In this document: piece by piece, positions 26,817 through 37,500 of the stretch
Layout: every line of letters begins with the position of its first letter
How positions within the stretch are numbered: the stretch's first letter is position 1
From: Streptomyces sp. NBC_00878
GTDB taxonomy: Bacteria; Actinomycetota; Actinomycetes; Streptomycetales; Streptomycetaceae
Length of the DNA stretch: 64,000 nucleotides
Assembly: GCF_026341515.1 (NCBI RefSeq)
Contig: NZ_JAPEOK010000001.1
Span: forward strand, 1,984,001 to 2,048,000
Direction of reading: 5' to 3'
Notes under the pieces: model-generated
What the model saw: the letters and a program-made list of their open reading frames with translations, nothing else
Database searches by the model: none
What the model was told of the DNA's origin: nothing
Made by a program: the position numbers and the translations under genes

Positions 26817-27995
26817 ATGACGCGTCCCACAAACCATAGTCCGCGGATATCAACGAGGGTTGCGGCGCTGCGGGGCAATAGCTTGGGGGAAATCTTCCTC
26901 ATGGCACGCGAGCGCCGCGGAATCGATATGGCGCTCGGCACTCCCGGATACCCCGAGACCGCTGTCGACATCATCGAGGCAGCCAATGACGCGATACGTA
27001 CGGGGAAGAATCAGTACGTCTTCCCCCCGGGTGATCTGCGGCTGCGGGAGCACATCGCCACCACCCTCCCGGTGCCGACCGACCCGGAGACCGAGCTGAC
27101 CGTCACCGTCGGAGCCACCGAGGCCCTCTTCCTGGCCCTGCACGCGCTCATCGATCCCGGCGACGAGGTCGTCCTCCTCGATCCCGGCTACGAGCAGTTC
27201 AAGTCGGCGATCACCTTCGCGGGCGGCGTGCCCCGGTATGTCCCGCTGTACGCGCCCGATTGGCGGTTCGACCCCGCCGAACTGGCATCCGCCTTCAACT
27301 CCCGTACCCGCGTCGTCCTCCTGAACTCGCCCGGCAACCCCACGGGCCGAGTCCTGACCCGCCAGGAGCTCGACCTGATCGCCGAGTCGGCCGAGCGATG
27401 GGACGCGACGGTCATCTGCGACGAGGTGTACAGCGGCTTCCTCTTCGACGGCCGGGGCCAGACCTCGATCGCCGAGGTACCCGGCCTCGCGGAGCGCAGC
27501 GTGCTGGTCGGTTCGTTCTCCAAGAGCCACGCGATCAGCGGGTGGCGGCTCGGCTTCCTGCGTGCGGATGCCACGCGCACCACGGCGATGCGGCGCGTGC
27601 AGGAACTCACCACCAACGGCGCTCCGGGCCCGCTTCAGGCGGCCGTCGGCCTCGCGGCCGGCTCCGCCGACCTGCGGACGGCATCCGAGGAGATGGGCCG
27701 CCGCCGCGATTTCGCCCTGGAGATCTTTACGGGCATGGGCATGAAGATCTCACCCCCGGAAGGGGGGTGCTTCCTGCTGGCGGACATCGGCCCGCTCACC
27801 GGGGGACGCGCGGACGGCCGCGCCTTCACCCTCGAACTCCTCGACGCGACCGGGGTCGTGGTCGTTCCTGCGGCCCCCTCGTTCGCCGACCCCGACCGCG
27901 GTGCACAGTACGTGCGCATCGCTTTCAACCGGCCGTTCGAGCTGCTGCACGAGGTGGAGCGCCGAGTCCGCGGCTTCCGGCCGTCCGGCCAGTGA
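26817..27995 (+). CDS. Class I/II PLP aminotransferase
   Basis: A 392-residue fold-type I aminotransferase. The N-terminal ALGTPGYPETAVDIIEAA is typical of the aspartate/aromatic subgroup. Other markers are NSPGNPTG (about residues 160-167), CDEVYSGFLFDG, and the PLP-binding Lys236 in SFSKSHAISGWRLGF, followed by the substrate-carboxylate Arg region near the end (VRIAFNRP). A strong ribosome binding site (GGAGGAG) precedes the ATG. It may convert a 2-keto acid to a building-block amino acid, perhaps one supplied by the FMN alpha-hydroxy-acid oxidase later in the same operon. The substrate is unknown. Confidence 0.88.
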   Translation: MTRPTNHSPRISTRVAALRGNSLGEIFLMARERRGIDMALGTPGYPETAVDIIEAANDAIRTGKNQYVFPPGDLRLREHIATTLPVPTDPETELTVTVGATEALFLALHALIDPGDEVVLLDPGYEQFKSAITFAGGVPRYVPLYAPDWRFDPAELASAFNSRTRVVLLNSPGNPTGRVLTRQELDLIAESAERWDATVICDEVYSGFLFDGRGQTSIAEVPGLAERSVLVGSFSKSHAISGWRLGFLRADATRTTAMRRVQELTTNGAPGPLQAAVGLAAGSADLRTASEEMGRRRDFALEIFTGMGMKISPPEGGCFLLADIGPLTGGRADGRAFTLELLDATGVVVVPAAPSFADPDRGAQYVRIAFNRPFELLHEVERRVRGFRPSGQ

Positions 27996-28008
27996 CGAGG
28001 TGTCCTCG

Positions 28009-29178
28009 ATGACCGAATCCACGATCGACCAGTTAGGTCCGCTGCCCGGCATCCTGCGTCCTGGTCCCGAGGATGTCGTGCGTGTCGTCACCGCCACAGG
28101 CGACCCGTTGTGGCTCGTGCGCGGCTACACGCTGGGACGGTCGGTCCTTGCGGACAAGAGGTTCAGCCGGGCCGCCGCGCTCCGGCCCGGCGCCCCGGCG
28201 TTCAATGACGCCCAGCCGGCGGCGGATTCCATGATGAGCATGGACGGCAGTCGGCACGCCCGGCTGCGGCGCCTGGTCAGCGGCGCGTTCTCCACCGGTC
28301 GGATGGCCAGGATGAGCGCCTTCGTGACAGACCTGACCGACCGTCGACTGGACGCGATCGCCGAGATCGGCAACGGTGCGGACCTGATCGAGAACCTGGC
28401 CCGGCCGCTGCCGCTGTCCGTACTCAGTTCCATGCTCGGCATTCCCGAGGAGGACACCCCCCGCTTCCGCGGGTGGGTGGACGTCCTCTTCGACCTGGAG
28501 GTCAGCAGCCCTCGCGAGAAGGCCCGGCGCCGCTTCGAACTCATCGAGTACATCACGGAGTTGCTGGACCGCAAGCGCCGCGATCCGAGCGATGACCTGC
28601 TCAGTGACCTGACCATCGCGCAGCACCAGGGCGAGCTGTCCATGAACGAGCTGCTCACCCTGGGGCTCACCCTGCTGATGGCGGGCTATGAGACCACCAC
28701 CGGCCAGATCGGCCTCGCGCTGTTGTCGCTGCTGGCCGACCGCAGCGCCTACGACGAGCTCCTCGCACACCCCGAAAACGTCGGGAACGCGACGGAGGAG
28801 CTGATCCGGTTGACCCCTGCCACGCCGCTGACCTTTGTCCGTATCGCCACCGAACCGGTGCGGCTGGGCGAGGTCACCGTACAGGCGGGCGAGGGCGTCG
28901 TGGTGGCCCTGATCCACGGCAACCGCGACGCGAAGATGTTCGCCGAGCCGACGGCCATGTCCCTCGACTCCCGCCGCGATTCCCCACCTCTCACCTTTGG
29001 GCACGGCGTGCACCGCTGTCTGGGCGCACCACTCGCGAGACTCCAGCTGCGCATCGTCCTCGAACGGCTCCCGCGGCGCTTCCCGGCGCTGCGGCTCGCA
29101 GAGGTCCCGGAACCGGTTGTCTGGAAGGACGGCCTGGGCATACGCGGCCTGTCACGGCTACTGGTCGACTCCGAATGA
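28009..29178 (+). CDS. Cytochrome P450, cluster tailoring enzyme 1
   Basis: A 389-residue bacterial class I P450. It shows the I-helix oxygen-activation segment AGYETTTGQ, the K-helix ExxR in EELIR, and the heme loop [10 protein letters not shown] with the Cys ligand. It is soluble and needs ferredoxin partners, none of which are encoded nearby. Codon 9 is TTA (28033-28035), so expression should need bldA tRNA. It begins 13 bases after the aminotransferase stop, and its own stop overlaps an in-frame ATG of the PKS gene. It probably hydroxylates the acyl chain or a peptide residue. Confidence 0.93.
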   Translation: MTESTIDQLGPLPGILRPGPEDVVRVVTATGDPLWLVRGYTLGRSVLADKRFSRAAALRPGAPAFNDAQPAADSMMSMDGSRHARLRRLVSGAFSTGRMARMSAFVTDLTDRRLDAIAEIGNGADLIENLARPLPLSVLSSMLGIPEEDTPRFRGWVDVLFDLEVSSPREKARRRFELIEYITELLDRKRRDPSDDLLSDLTIAQHQGELSMNELLTLGLTLLMAGYETTTGQIGLALLSLLADRSAYDELLAHPENVGNATEELIRLTPATPLTFVRIATEPVRLGEVTVQAGEGVVVALIHGNRDAKMFAEPTAMSLDSRRDSPPLTFGHGVHRCLGAPLARLQLRIVLERLPRRFPALRLAEVPEPVVWKDGLGIRGLSRLLVDSE

Positions 29179-29186
29179 GGGAAGGC

Positions 29187-32100
29187 ATGTCAGTCACGGA
29201 CACCAGCGGCGTCCCCGGACCGAACCCGATGAGCGACAAGCGGCGCGAACCGGTCGCGATCGTCGGGATGGCCTGCCGCTTTCCCGGAGGCGTGGCCTCT
29301 CCCGAGGACCTGTGGCAACTGGTCGCCGATGGCGTCGACGCCATCGGCCCGTTTCCGCGCGACCGCGGTTGGGATCTCGACAACCTCTTCCACCCCGACC
29401 CCGACCACCCTGGCACCTCCAGTACACGCGAGGGCGGATTCCTTTACGACGCCGCCGAGTTCGACCCCTCACTCTTCGGGATCAGCCCCCGTGAAGCCAT
29501 CAGGATGGACCCCCAGCAGCGCCTGGTCCTCGAAACCTGCTGGGAGGCCATCGAGCGCGCCGGCATCGACCCCACCGTGCTGCGCGATACCCGAACCGGC
29601 ACCTACTGCGGGCTGATGTACGCCGAGTACGGGACGCACAAGAAGGAGGCGTTCGCCATCACCGGCAGGCTGCCGAGCGTGCTGTCCGGCCGCGTCGCCC
29701 ACGCCCTGGGTCTCGTGGGTCCTGCCATCACCATCGACACGGCCTGCTCCTCCTCGCTGGTCGCCGTCCACCTGGCCGCCCAGGCACTGCGCAACGGCGA
29801 CTGCGACCTGGCCCTGTCCGGCGGTGCCACCGTCATGGCCAACGCCGCGCCCTTCGTGGAGTTCAGCCGTCAGCACGGCCTGGCCCCCGACGGCCGCTGC
29901 AAACCCTTCTCCGCCACCGCCGACGGCACCGCCTGGTCCGAAGGCGTCGGAATGCTCCTCCTCGAACGCCTCACCGACGCCCACCACCACAACCACCCCG
30001 TCCTCGCCGTCATCAAAGGAACAGCCCTCAACCACGACGGCGCCACCAGCAGCCTCACCGCACCCAACGGCCCCTCCCAACAAAACGTCATCCACGCCGC
30101 ACTCACCGACGCCAACCTCACCCCCCACGACATCGACACCATCGAAGCCCACGGCACCGGCACCCCCCTCGGCGACCCCATCGAAGCCCACGCCCTCCTC
30201 AACACCTACGGCACCAACCGCAACCCCCAACACCCCCTCCACCTCGGAACCATCAAATCCAACATCGGCCACACCCAAGCAGCAGCCGGAGTCGCCGGCA
30301 TCATCAAAATGACCATGGCCATCCACCACGCCCAACTCCCCAAAACCCTCCACACCCACCAACCCACACCCCGCATCAACTGGACCCAAGGAGGACTCAC
30401 ACTCCTCACCCACACCCAACCCTGGCCCAACCACCACCGCCCCCGCCGAGCCGCCATCTCCTCCTTCGGCCTCAGCGGCACCAACGCCCACCTCATCCTC
30501 GAACAACCACCCACACCACCCACCACCACCAACACCACCGACAACACCCACACCACCGACAAGGTCCCCGCCTTCCCCTGGCTGCTGTCCGGTCAGACCG
30601 AACAGGCGCTGCGCTCCCGAGCCGCTCAGCTGCACGCCCACCTCACCGCCCACCAGGACCTGGCCATCGCCGACATCGGCCACTCCTTGGCCACCACCCG
30701 CACCACCACACACACCCACCGCGCCGCCATCCTCGTCACCGGGCGCACCGAGGCCCTGCGCGACCTGGAAGCCCTGGCCCAGGGGGAAGCAGCACCACAG
30801 GTCATCACCCGTACGAGCACCGCGGCACCCGGCACGACCGCCTATCTCTTCCCCGGCCAGGGCAGCCAGCACCCGGGGTCCGGCCGCGGCCTCCACGACC
30901 GCTTCCCCGCCTTCGCCCACGCCCTCGATGCGGCCTGCGCCCATCTCGACCCCCACCTCGACCACGCCCTCAAGGACATCCTGTTCGCCGAGCCCGGCAC
31001 CCCCGAAGCCGCTCTGCTCGACCAGACCGCCTACACCCAACCCGCCCTCTTCGCCCTCGAAGTCGCGCTCTTCCGGCTCCTGGAACACCACGGGGCCGCC
31101 CCCGACCTGCTGCTCGGCCACTCCATCGGCGAGATAGCGGCCGCCCATGTGGCGGGTGTCCTCGATCTGGCGGACGCCTGCACCCTCGTCGCCCACCGGG
31201 GCCGCCTGATGCAGAGCGCCCCGGCGGGCGGCCGCATGGTGGCCGTCGAAGCGACCGAGGAGGAGATCCGCCAGGCTCTCGCCCCCTACTCCGGCCGGCT
31301 GGATCTCGCCGCCGTCAACGGGCCGAGGGACGTGGTCGTCACGGGCGACGCCGAAGCCGCCGCGGAACTCTCGCAGGCATGGCGCTCCAGTGGCCGCAGA
31401 ACCACCGAGCTGAAGGTCAGTCATGCCTTCCACTCCCCCCACATGGACGGCGTGCTGGCGGACTTCCGGGACGTCGCCGCCCGGTTGACCTACTCCGAAC
31501 CCCGCATACAGGTCGTCTCCAATCTCACCGGTCGCCCCGCCACCGGGGCGATGCTGGCGGACCCGGACTACTGGGTGCGCCAACTGCGCGGCACCGTCCG
31601 CTTCCACGACGGCGTGCGCTTCCTCGAATCCCGAGGTGTCACCGAGTACCTCGAGATGGGCCAAGGTGTCCTGGCCATCCTGGCGCGCCGCGGCCAGGAG
31701 CCCGACTCCCCGGGCATCGTGACCCCCTTGCTGCGCCGCGGCCATGACCCCGTCGGCACCGTCACCACCGCCCTCGCGCGACTCGCCCTGAACGGCGCCC
31801 GCCTGGATCCGGGACAGTCCTTCCCGGGCGGCCGCCGGGTCCCGCTGCCCACCTATCCCTTCCAGCGTCAGCACTACTGGCTGAGCACACCGGCCGCGGG
31901 CGATGCCACCGGCCGGTCCCATCCCGTACTCGACGAGGGTGTGGAACCGGCCGACGGACGAGGGCTGGTGCTCACGGGCCGTCTCGACGCGGAGGACATG
32001 CCGTGGCTGGCCGACCACGCCGTCGCCGGGACCGCGGTGCTGCCCGCCGCGGGCATCGCGGAGCTCGCGCTGAGTGCCGCGCACCGGGCCGGTGCGGAGC

Positions 32101-34580
32101 GGGTGGCCGAACTCACCCTGGAACAGGTCCTGCCGGTCGCCCGGCCCACCGACATACAGCTGATCGTCGGCGCTCCCGACGAGGACGGCAACCGTTCGCT
32201 CGCGGTCTACTCCCGTCCGGCGGACACCCGCGGTGCCGCGTGGACCCGGCACGCCACCGGGACGCTGTCGGCCGCGGGCCCCGCGGAGGTGGCCGGACTC
32301 CCGTCATGGCCGCCGCGCGGAGCCTCACCGGTACCGATCGACGACCTGTACGACCACCTTGCGGAGCGCGGGTACGCCTACGGCTACACCTTCCGGGGAT
32401 TGCGCGAACTCTGGCGCGACGGTACCGATCTCTATGCGGTGGTGGCGCCGCGTGCGAAGGCGAGCCGTGACGGCTTCCGGCTGCATCCCGCCGCCCTGGA
32501 CTCGGCCCTGCACGCGCTGGCCGCCGCCGACAGGGACGAGTCCCGGCTCCTCGTACCCTTCGCATGGCGCGGCTTGACTCTCCACAGGCCCAGCAATGGC
32601 CCGCTCCGCGTCCGTCTACGGCGTCATGCGGACGACACCTGCTCCCTGCTCGTCGCCGACGACACGGGTGCCCCGGTACTCAGTGCGGACACACTCGTCC
32701 TGCGCGAGCTGAAGCCACCCGCCCGTTCACCGGAGAACGGCTCCGCGCTGCTCGCCCTGGACTGGACCGAACTCGCTCCCGGCACACCGGCCCTGAGTGG
32801 CACGTGGGCCGCGGTGGGCCCGGGCGCCAAGGAGATGGCCGACCTTGTGGGGGCGGCCGGAACAGCGTCACGCGTCCACACCGACCTCGACGGGCTGCTC
32901 CGCTCCGTCGACGACGGCGCCGCGGTTCCCGAGGTCGTCCTCGTGTTCGCTCCGACAGCCCCGCCCGGCGGTCCCGAGCCGGCCGAGACCACCGGGGCCG
33001 CCGCCCGGGAAGTCCTCGGTCTCCTCCAGCGGTGGCTGTCCGACAGTCGGTCGGCCGCCGGCAGGATCGCCCTGATCACCCGGGACGCGGTGGCCGCGCC
33101 CGGCGACACCCGTGCGGACCCGGCACACGCCGCGGTGTGGGGCCTGGTCCGCGCCGCGCAGTCGGAACACCCCGGGCGATTCACGCTGATCGACAGCGAC
33201 GGCGCCCCGCAATCCGTCCGCGGCCTTCTCCGGGCCGCCGCCTCGGAGGAACCCCAACTCGCGGTCCGCGCCGGCCGGTTGCTCGCACCCCGCTTGCGCC
33301 CCCACCGGCCGAGCCCCTCCGGCCGCGCTCCGTTCGACAGACACAGCCGTGTCCTGGTCACCGGCGGCCTGGGCGCCTTGGGACGACTCGTCGCCCGTCA
33401 TCTGGCGGACCGGCACGGAGTCCGGCGGCTGGTGCTCGTCGGGCGACGCGGCCTGCACACGCCCGGCGCGGCGGAGTTCGCCGCCGACCTCGAGACCGCC
33501 GGCGTCCGAGTGACGGTCGCGGCAGGTGATGCCGGGGACCGCGCCGCCCTGGCCGCCATCCTGGACGACCTCGACCAGCCGCCGACCGCGGTGGTGCACG
33601 CGGCCGGCGTCCTCGACGACACCGTCGTGCAGCGGCTCACCCCCGAACGCCTGGATGCCGTCCTGCGGCCGAAGGCCGACGCAGCCGTCCATCTTCACGA
33701 ACTGACCCGGCACATGGACCTGTCCGCCTTCATCCTGTTCTCCTCCTTGTCCGGCACGCTCGGCCCGCCGGGTCAGGGCAACTACGCGGCGGCCAACGCC
33801 TACCTCGACGCACTGGCACTGAAGCGCCGTGCCGAAGGGCTGACGGCCACGTCACTCGCCTGGGGGCTGTGGGACTCCGGAGACGGTATCGGCGGCGGGC
33901 TGGGCACGACGGAGCTGCGGCGTCTGGCCCGCCAGGGAGGTGCCGCGCTGTCGGTCGAGGACGGCCTCGCCCTCTTCGACACCGCCGTCGCGGACACCGC
34001 GCCCGTCCTGCTGCCCGCCCGTATCGACACGCGTGGGCTGACGACGGAGTCGGCCCCGCCCCTCCTGCGCGCTCTCGTTCCCTCCACCGCGGAGACCGGC
34101 CGCTCGTCGCCCGCCCCGTCGGCCGGGGGCACGGCCACCGCGCTGCGCCGCCGACTGGCGGACGCACCCCGTACGGCGCGGCCGCACCTCGTCCTGGAGG
34201 CGGTACGCGCCGAAGTGGCCGCCGTCCTCGAGCTCTCCGCGCCGGATCAGGTCCCGGCCGCCGCACGCTTCCAGGACCTGGGCGTCGACTCGCTGACCGC
34301 GCTCGAACTGCACCACCGGATCACCTCGGTGACGGGTGTTCGACTGGCCTCCACAGCCGTCTTCGACCACAGCAGCCCCGCCGCCTTCACGGACCGCCTG
34401 ATCGCGGAACTCGCCGCCGAGCACGGCGAGGCACACGGTCCGGCGGAGCCCGACGGCCTTGAACCGCCGTCCGGGGACACCGCACTGGACACGATGAGCG
34501 CCGAGGAGCTGGTCCGCCTGGCCTTGGGGACGGACCGCAGTGAACGCACCCCGACAGAGATCGACGGAGAGTCCCGATGA
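29187..34580 (+). CDS. Type I polyketide synthase module 1 (KS-AT-DH-KR-ACP)
   Basis: A 1,797-residue single-module PKS. KS: active Cys in DTACSSSL (about 190), [22 protein letters not shown] (about 557), GHSIGE (about 645), and HAFH (about 745), which predicts malonyl-CoA. DH: intact [10 protein letters not shown] (His near 944). KR: GGLGALG (about 1390), LDD motif (about 1476, B-type) and the YAAAN catalytic Tyr. ACP: GVDSL (about 1700). Predicted chemistry is malonyl extension to a 2,3-enoyl thioester. There is no loading module and only a short N-terminal tail with no obvious docking coil, so the starter arrives by an unseen route. MSVTD (29187) has GAGGGAAGG upstream; ATG 29175 overlaps the P450 stop and is an alternative. 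Confidence 0.95.
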   Translation: MSVTDTSGVPGPNPMSDKRREPVAIVGMACRFPGGVASPEDLWQLVADGVDAIGPFPRDRGWDLDNLFHPDPDHPGTSSTREGGFLYDAAEFDPSLFGISPREAIRMDPQQRLVLETCWEAIERAGIDPTVLRDTRTGTYCGLMYAEYGTHKKEAFAITGRLPSVLSGRVAHALGLVGPAITIDTACSSSLVAVHLAAQALRNGDCDLALSGGATVMANAAPFVEFSRQHGLAPDGRCKPFSATADGTAWSEGVGMLLLERLTDAHHHNHPVLAVIKGTALNHDGATSSLTAPNGPSQQNVIHAALTDANLTPHDIDTIEAHGTGTPLGDPIEAHALLNTYGTNRNPQHPLHLGTIKSNIGHTQAAAGVAGIIKMTMAIHHAQLPKTLHTHQPTPRINWTQGGLTLLTHTQPWPNHHRPRRAAISSFGLSGTNAHLILEQPPTPPTTTNTTDNTHTTDKVPAFPWLLSGQTEQALRSRAAQLHAHLTAHQDLAIADIGHSLATTRTTTHTHRAAILVTGRTEALRDLEALAQGEAAPQVITRTSTAAPGTTAYLFPGQGSQHPGSGRGLHDRFPAFAHALDAACAHLDPHLDHALKDILFAEPGTPEAALLDQTAYTQPALFALEVALFRLLEHHGAAPDLLLGHSIGEIAAAHVAGVLDLADACTLVAHRGRLMQSAPAGGRMVAVEATEEEIRQALAPYSGRLDLAAVNGPRDVVVTGDAEAAAELSQAWRSSGRRTTELKVSHAFHSPHMDGVLADFRDVAARLTYSEPRIQVVSNLTGRPATGAMLADPDYWVRQLRGTVRFHDGVRFLESRGVTEYLEMGQGVLAILARRGQEPDSPGIVTPLLRRGHDPVGTVTTALARLALNGARLDPGQSFPGGRRVPLPTYPFQRQHYWLSTPAAGDATGRSHPVLDEGVEPADGRGLVLTGRLDAEDMPWLADHAVAGTAVLPAAGIAELALSAAHRAGAERVAELTLEQVLPVARPTDIQLIVGAPDEDGNRSLAVYSRPADTRGAAWTRHATGTLSAAGPAEVAGLPSWPPRGASPVPIDDLYDHLAERGYAYGYTFRGLRELWRDGTDLYAVVAPRAKASRDGFRLHPAALDSALHALAAADRDESRLLVPFAWRGLTLHRPSNGPLRVRLRRHADDTCSLLVADDTGAPVLSADTLVLRELKPPARSPENGSALLALDWTELAPGTPALSGTWAAVGPGAKEMADLVGAAGTASRVHTDLDGLLRSVDDGAAVPEVVLVFAPTAPPGGPEPAETTGAAAREVLGLLQRWLSDSRSAAGRIALITRDAVAAPGDTRADPAHAAVWGLVRAAQSEHPGRFTLIDSDGAPQSVRGLLRAAASEEPQLAVRAGRLLAPRLRPHRPSPSGRAPFDRHSRVLVTGGLGALGRLVARHLADRHGVRRLVLVGRRGLHTPGAAEFAADLETAGVRVTVAAGDAGDRAALAAILDDLDQPPTAVVHAAGVLDDTVVQRLTPERLDAVLRPKADAAVHLHELTRHMDLSAFILFSSLSGTLGPPGQGNYAAANAYLDALALKRRAEGLTATSLAWGLWDSGDGIGGGLGTTELRRLARQGGAALSVEDGLALFDTAVADTAPVLLPARIDTRGLTTESAPPLLRALVPSTAETGRSSPAPSAGGTATALRRRLADAPRTARPHLVLEAVRAEVAAVLELSAPDQVPAAARFQDLGVDSLTALELHHRITSVTGVRLASTAVFDHSSPAAFTDRLIAELAAEHGEAHGPAEPDGLEPPSGDTALDTMSAEELVRLALGTDRSERTPTEIDGESR
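29853..30527 (+). repeat. Near-identical KS segment, copy in PKS module 1
   Basis: About 675 bases of the KS coding region are the same as at 35300-35974 by eye, apart from one Lys/Arg codon (AAA versus CGA). The segment is strikingly rich in C and A and poor in G and T on the coding strand, unlike flanking DNA. A further shared tract covers the active-site Cys codons (about 29745-29800 and 35187-35241). Confidence 0.9.
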
Positions 34581-37500
34581 CGGCATCCCATGACGAGCTG
34601 GTCGACGCACTGAGGGCGGCCCTGAAGGACAACGAGCGCCTTCGTGCCACAGCCGCGAGCGCGAAGCCCGATTCCGGCCCGATCGCCATCGTCGGGATGG
34701 CCTGCCGCTACCCCGGCGGGGTCAGGTCCCCGCAGGACCTGTGGCAGCTGGTGACGGATGAGCGCGACGCGATCGGGCCGTTCCCCGAGGACCGCGGCTG
34801 GGACCTGTCCTCGCTGTACGACCCGGACTCGGAACGGCCGGGGACGTCGTACGTCAAGGAGGGCGGATTCCTCGACGACGCCGCGGACTTCGATGCCGAG
34901 TTCTTCCATATCTCGCCGCGCGAGGCGCATGCGATGGACCCGCAGCATCGACTGCTGCTGGAAACCTCGTGGGAGGCGTTCGAGAACGCGGGACTCGCCC
35001 CGGCGGCACTGCACGGCAGCCGCACGGGCGTTTTCGTCGGCACCATGTACGACGACTACGGCTACCGTGTCCTGCCGTCACCGGTCGAGTACGAGGGCTA
35101 TATGGCCCTCGGCAGCGCGAGTGGCTTCGCCTCCGGGCGCATCTCCCACAGCTTCGGGTTCGAAGGTCCTGCCATGACCGTGGACACGGCCTGCTCCTCC
35201 TCGCTGGTCGCCGTCCACCTGGCCGCCCAGGCACTGCGCCGGGGTGAATGCTCCCTGGCCCTGGCGGGAGGTGCCACGACCATGGCGACACCAGTGGCGT
35301 TCGTGGAGTTCAGCCGTCAGCACGGCCTGGCCCCCGACGGCCGCTGCAAACCCTTCTCCGCCACCGCCGACGGCACCGCCTGGTCCGAAGGCGTCGGAAT
35401 GCTCCTCCTCGAACGCCTCACCGACGCCCACCACCACAACCACCCCGTCCTCGCCGTCATCCGAGGAACAGCCCTCAACCACGACGGCGCCACCAGCAGC
35501 CTCACCGCACCCAACGGCCCCTCCCAACAAAACGTCATCCACGCCGCACTCACCGACGCCAACCTCACCCCCCACGACATCGACACCATCGAAGCCCACG
35601 GCACCGGCACCCCCCTCGGCGACCCCATCGAAGCCCACGCCCTCCTCAACACCTACGGCACCAACCGCAACCCCCAACACCCCCTCCACCTCGGAACCAT
35701 CAAATCCAACATCGGCCACACCCAAGCAGCAGCCGGAGTCGCCGGCATCATCAAAATGACCATGGCCATCCACCACGCCCAACTCCCCAAAACCCTCCAC
35801 ACCCACCAACCCACACCCCGCATCAACTGGACCCAAGGAGGACTCACACTCCTCACCCACACCCAACCCTGGCCCAACCACCACCGCCCCCGCCGAGCCG
35901 CCATCTCCTCCTTCGGCCTCAGCGGCACCAACGCCCACCTCATCCTCGAACAACCACCCACACCACCCACCACCAACACCACCACCACCACCACCGACAG
36001 GGACGCGGCACCGCTGCCCGTCGTCCCCGTCCTCCTGTCCGGGCACAGTCCGGCCGCGCTGCGGGCACAGGCCCGACGGGTCCTCGACTCGCTGACCACG
36101 GCGCCGACTGCCCCCGCGGACCTTCTCGACCTCGGCTTCTCCCTTGCCACCACCCGCAGCCACCTCGCGCACCGCGCGGTCCTGCTTCCCGGCGAGCGAG
36201 GCGGCCTGCTCGACGGCCTGCACGCCCTGGCTCAGGACCCGGACGCGGCCGCGGCGGTGCGCGGCCGGGCCGCCGAGGGGCGCACCGCCCTCCTGTTCGC
36301 CGGGCACGGCCTGCAGCGGCCCGACACGGGCCGGGAGCTGTACCGGACCTTCCCGGCCTTCGCCTCCGCTTTCGACGCCGTGTGCCGCGAGCTCGACGCC
36401 CACCTGGACCGGCCCCTGCGCGCGCTTCTCTTCGGGTCCGAGACCGCGCTGCTCGACCGCTCGGAATACTCCCAGCCCGCGCTCTTCGCCTACGAAGTCG
36501 CCCTGTTCCGCCTGCTCGAGTCCTGCGGAGTCGTGCCCGAGGCCGTCATCGGCCACTCCGTCGGCGCGGTCGCCGCCGTTCATGCCGCCGGTGTGCTTTC
36601 CCTCGCCGACGCGGCCGAACTGGCAGTGGCTCACGGCCGGTTGACAGAGGAACTTCCCGAGGGCTGGGACACGGCCGTCAAGAACCTGAGCTTCCGTGAG
36701 CCGGAACTCACCGTGGTTTCGGGCCTCACCGGACAGGCGATGAGGGAGAGCGAGTTCGCCGACCCCGACCACTGGGCCCGCCAGGCGGTGGAGACGTTCC
36801 GCTTCGAGGACGGCGTGCGCTCCCTGAGTGACCTGGGTTGCAACCGGCTGGTGGAGGTCGGCCCGTCGGGTGAACTCACCGATAGGGCCGCCGACTGCTT
36901 CGTCGGCCGGGCCGCACCGACGGCGATCGCCTCGCAGCGCCGCCGGCAGCCGGAGGCCACCACGCTGGTGACCGCGCTCGCCCGGCTGCACTCGGTCGGC
37001 GCCGACGTCGACTGGGCCGCCGTATTCGCAGATCGCGGCGCCCGTCGGATCCCGCTGCCGACCTATGCCTTCCAGCGGAGCCGCTACTGGATCGACGCGC
37101 CGCAACGCACCGCTGCCCGATCGGCCGGGATCACCGGCCTCGACCACCCGATCCTGGCCGCCGCCACGGAGGTACCGGCGCCGGACGGGGTCATGTTCAG
37201 CGGACGGATCTCGCACGCCACGCTCCCCTGGCTGGCCGACTACCGGGTCGCCGGCAGGACGCTGCTGCCCGGCACCGCCCTGCTCGACGCGGTGGTGGGC
37301 GCCGCCCGCGTGACGGGCTGCGACACAATCGAGGAACTCGTCCACGAGGAGCCCCTGGCCGTGCCGGACGGCGCGGAGTTCGACCTGCGGATCTTCCTCG
37401 CGGCTGCCGACTCCGACGGCAGGAGCGCCGTCACCGTGCACGCCCGCCGGGCGGGCAGCGCCGAGGAACCGGCCTGGACCCGGTACGCCCACGGCACCGT

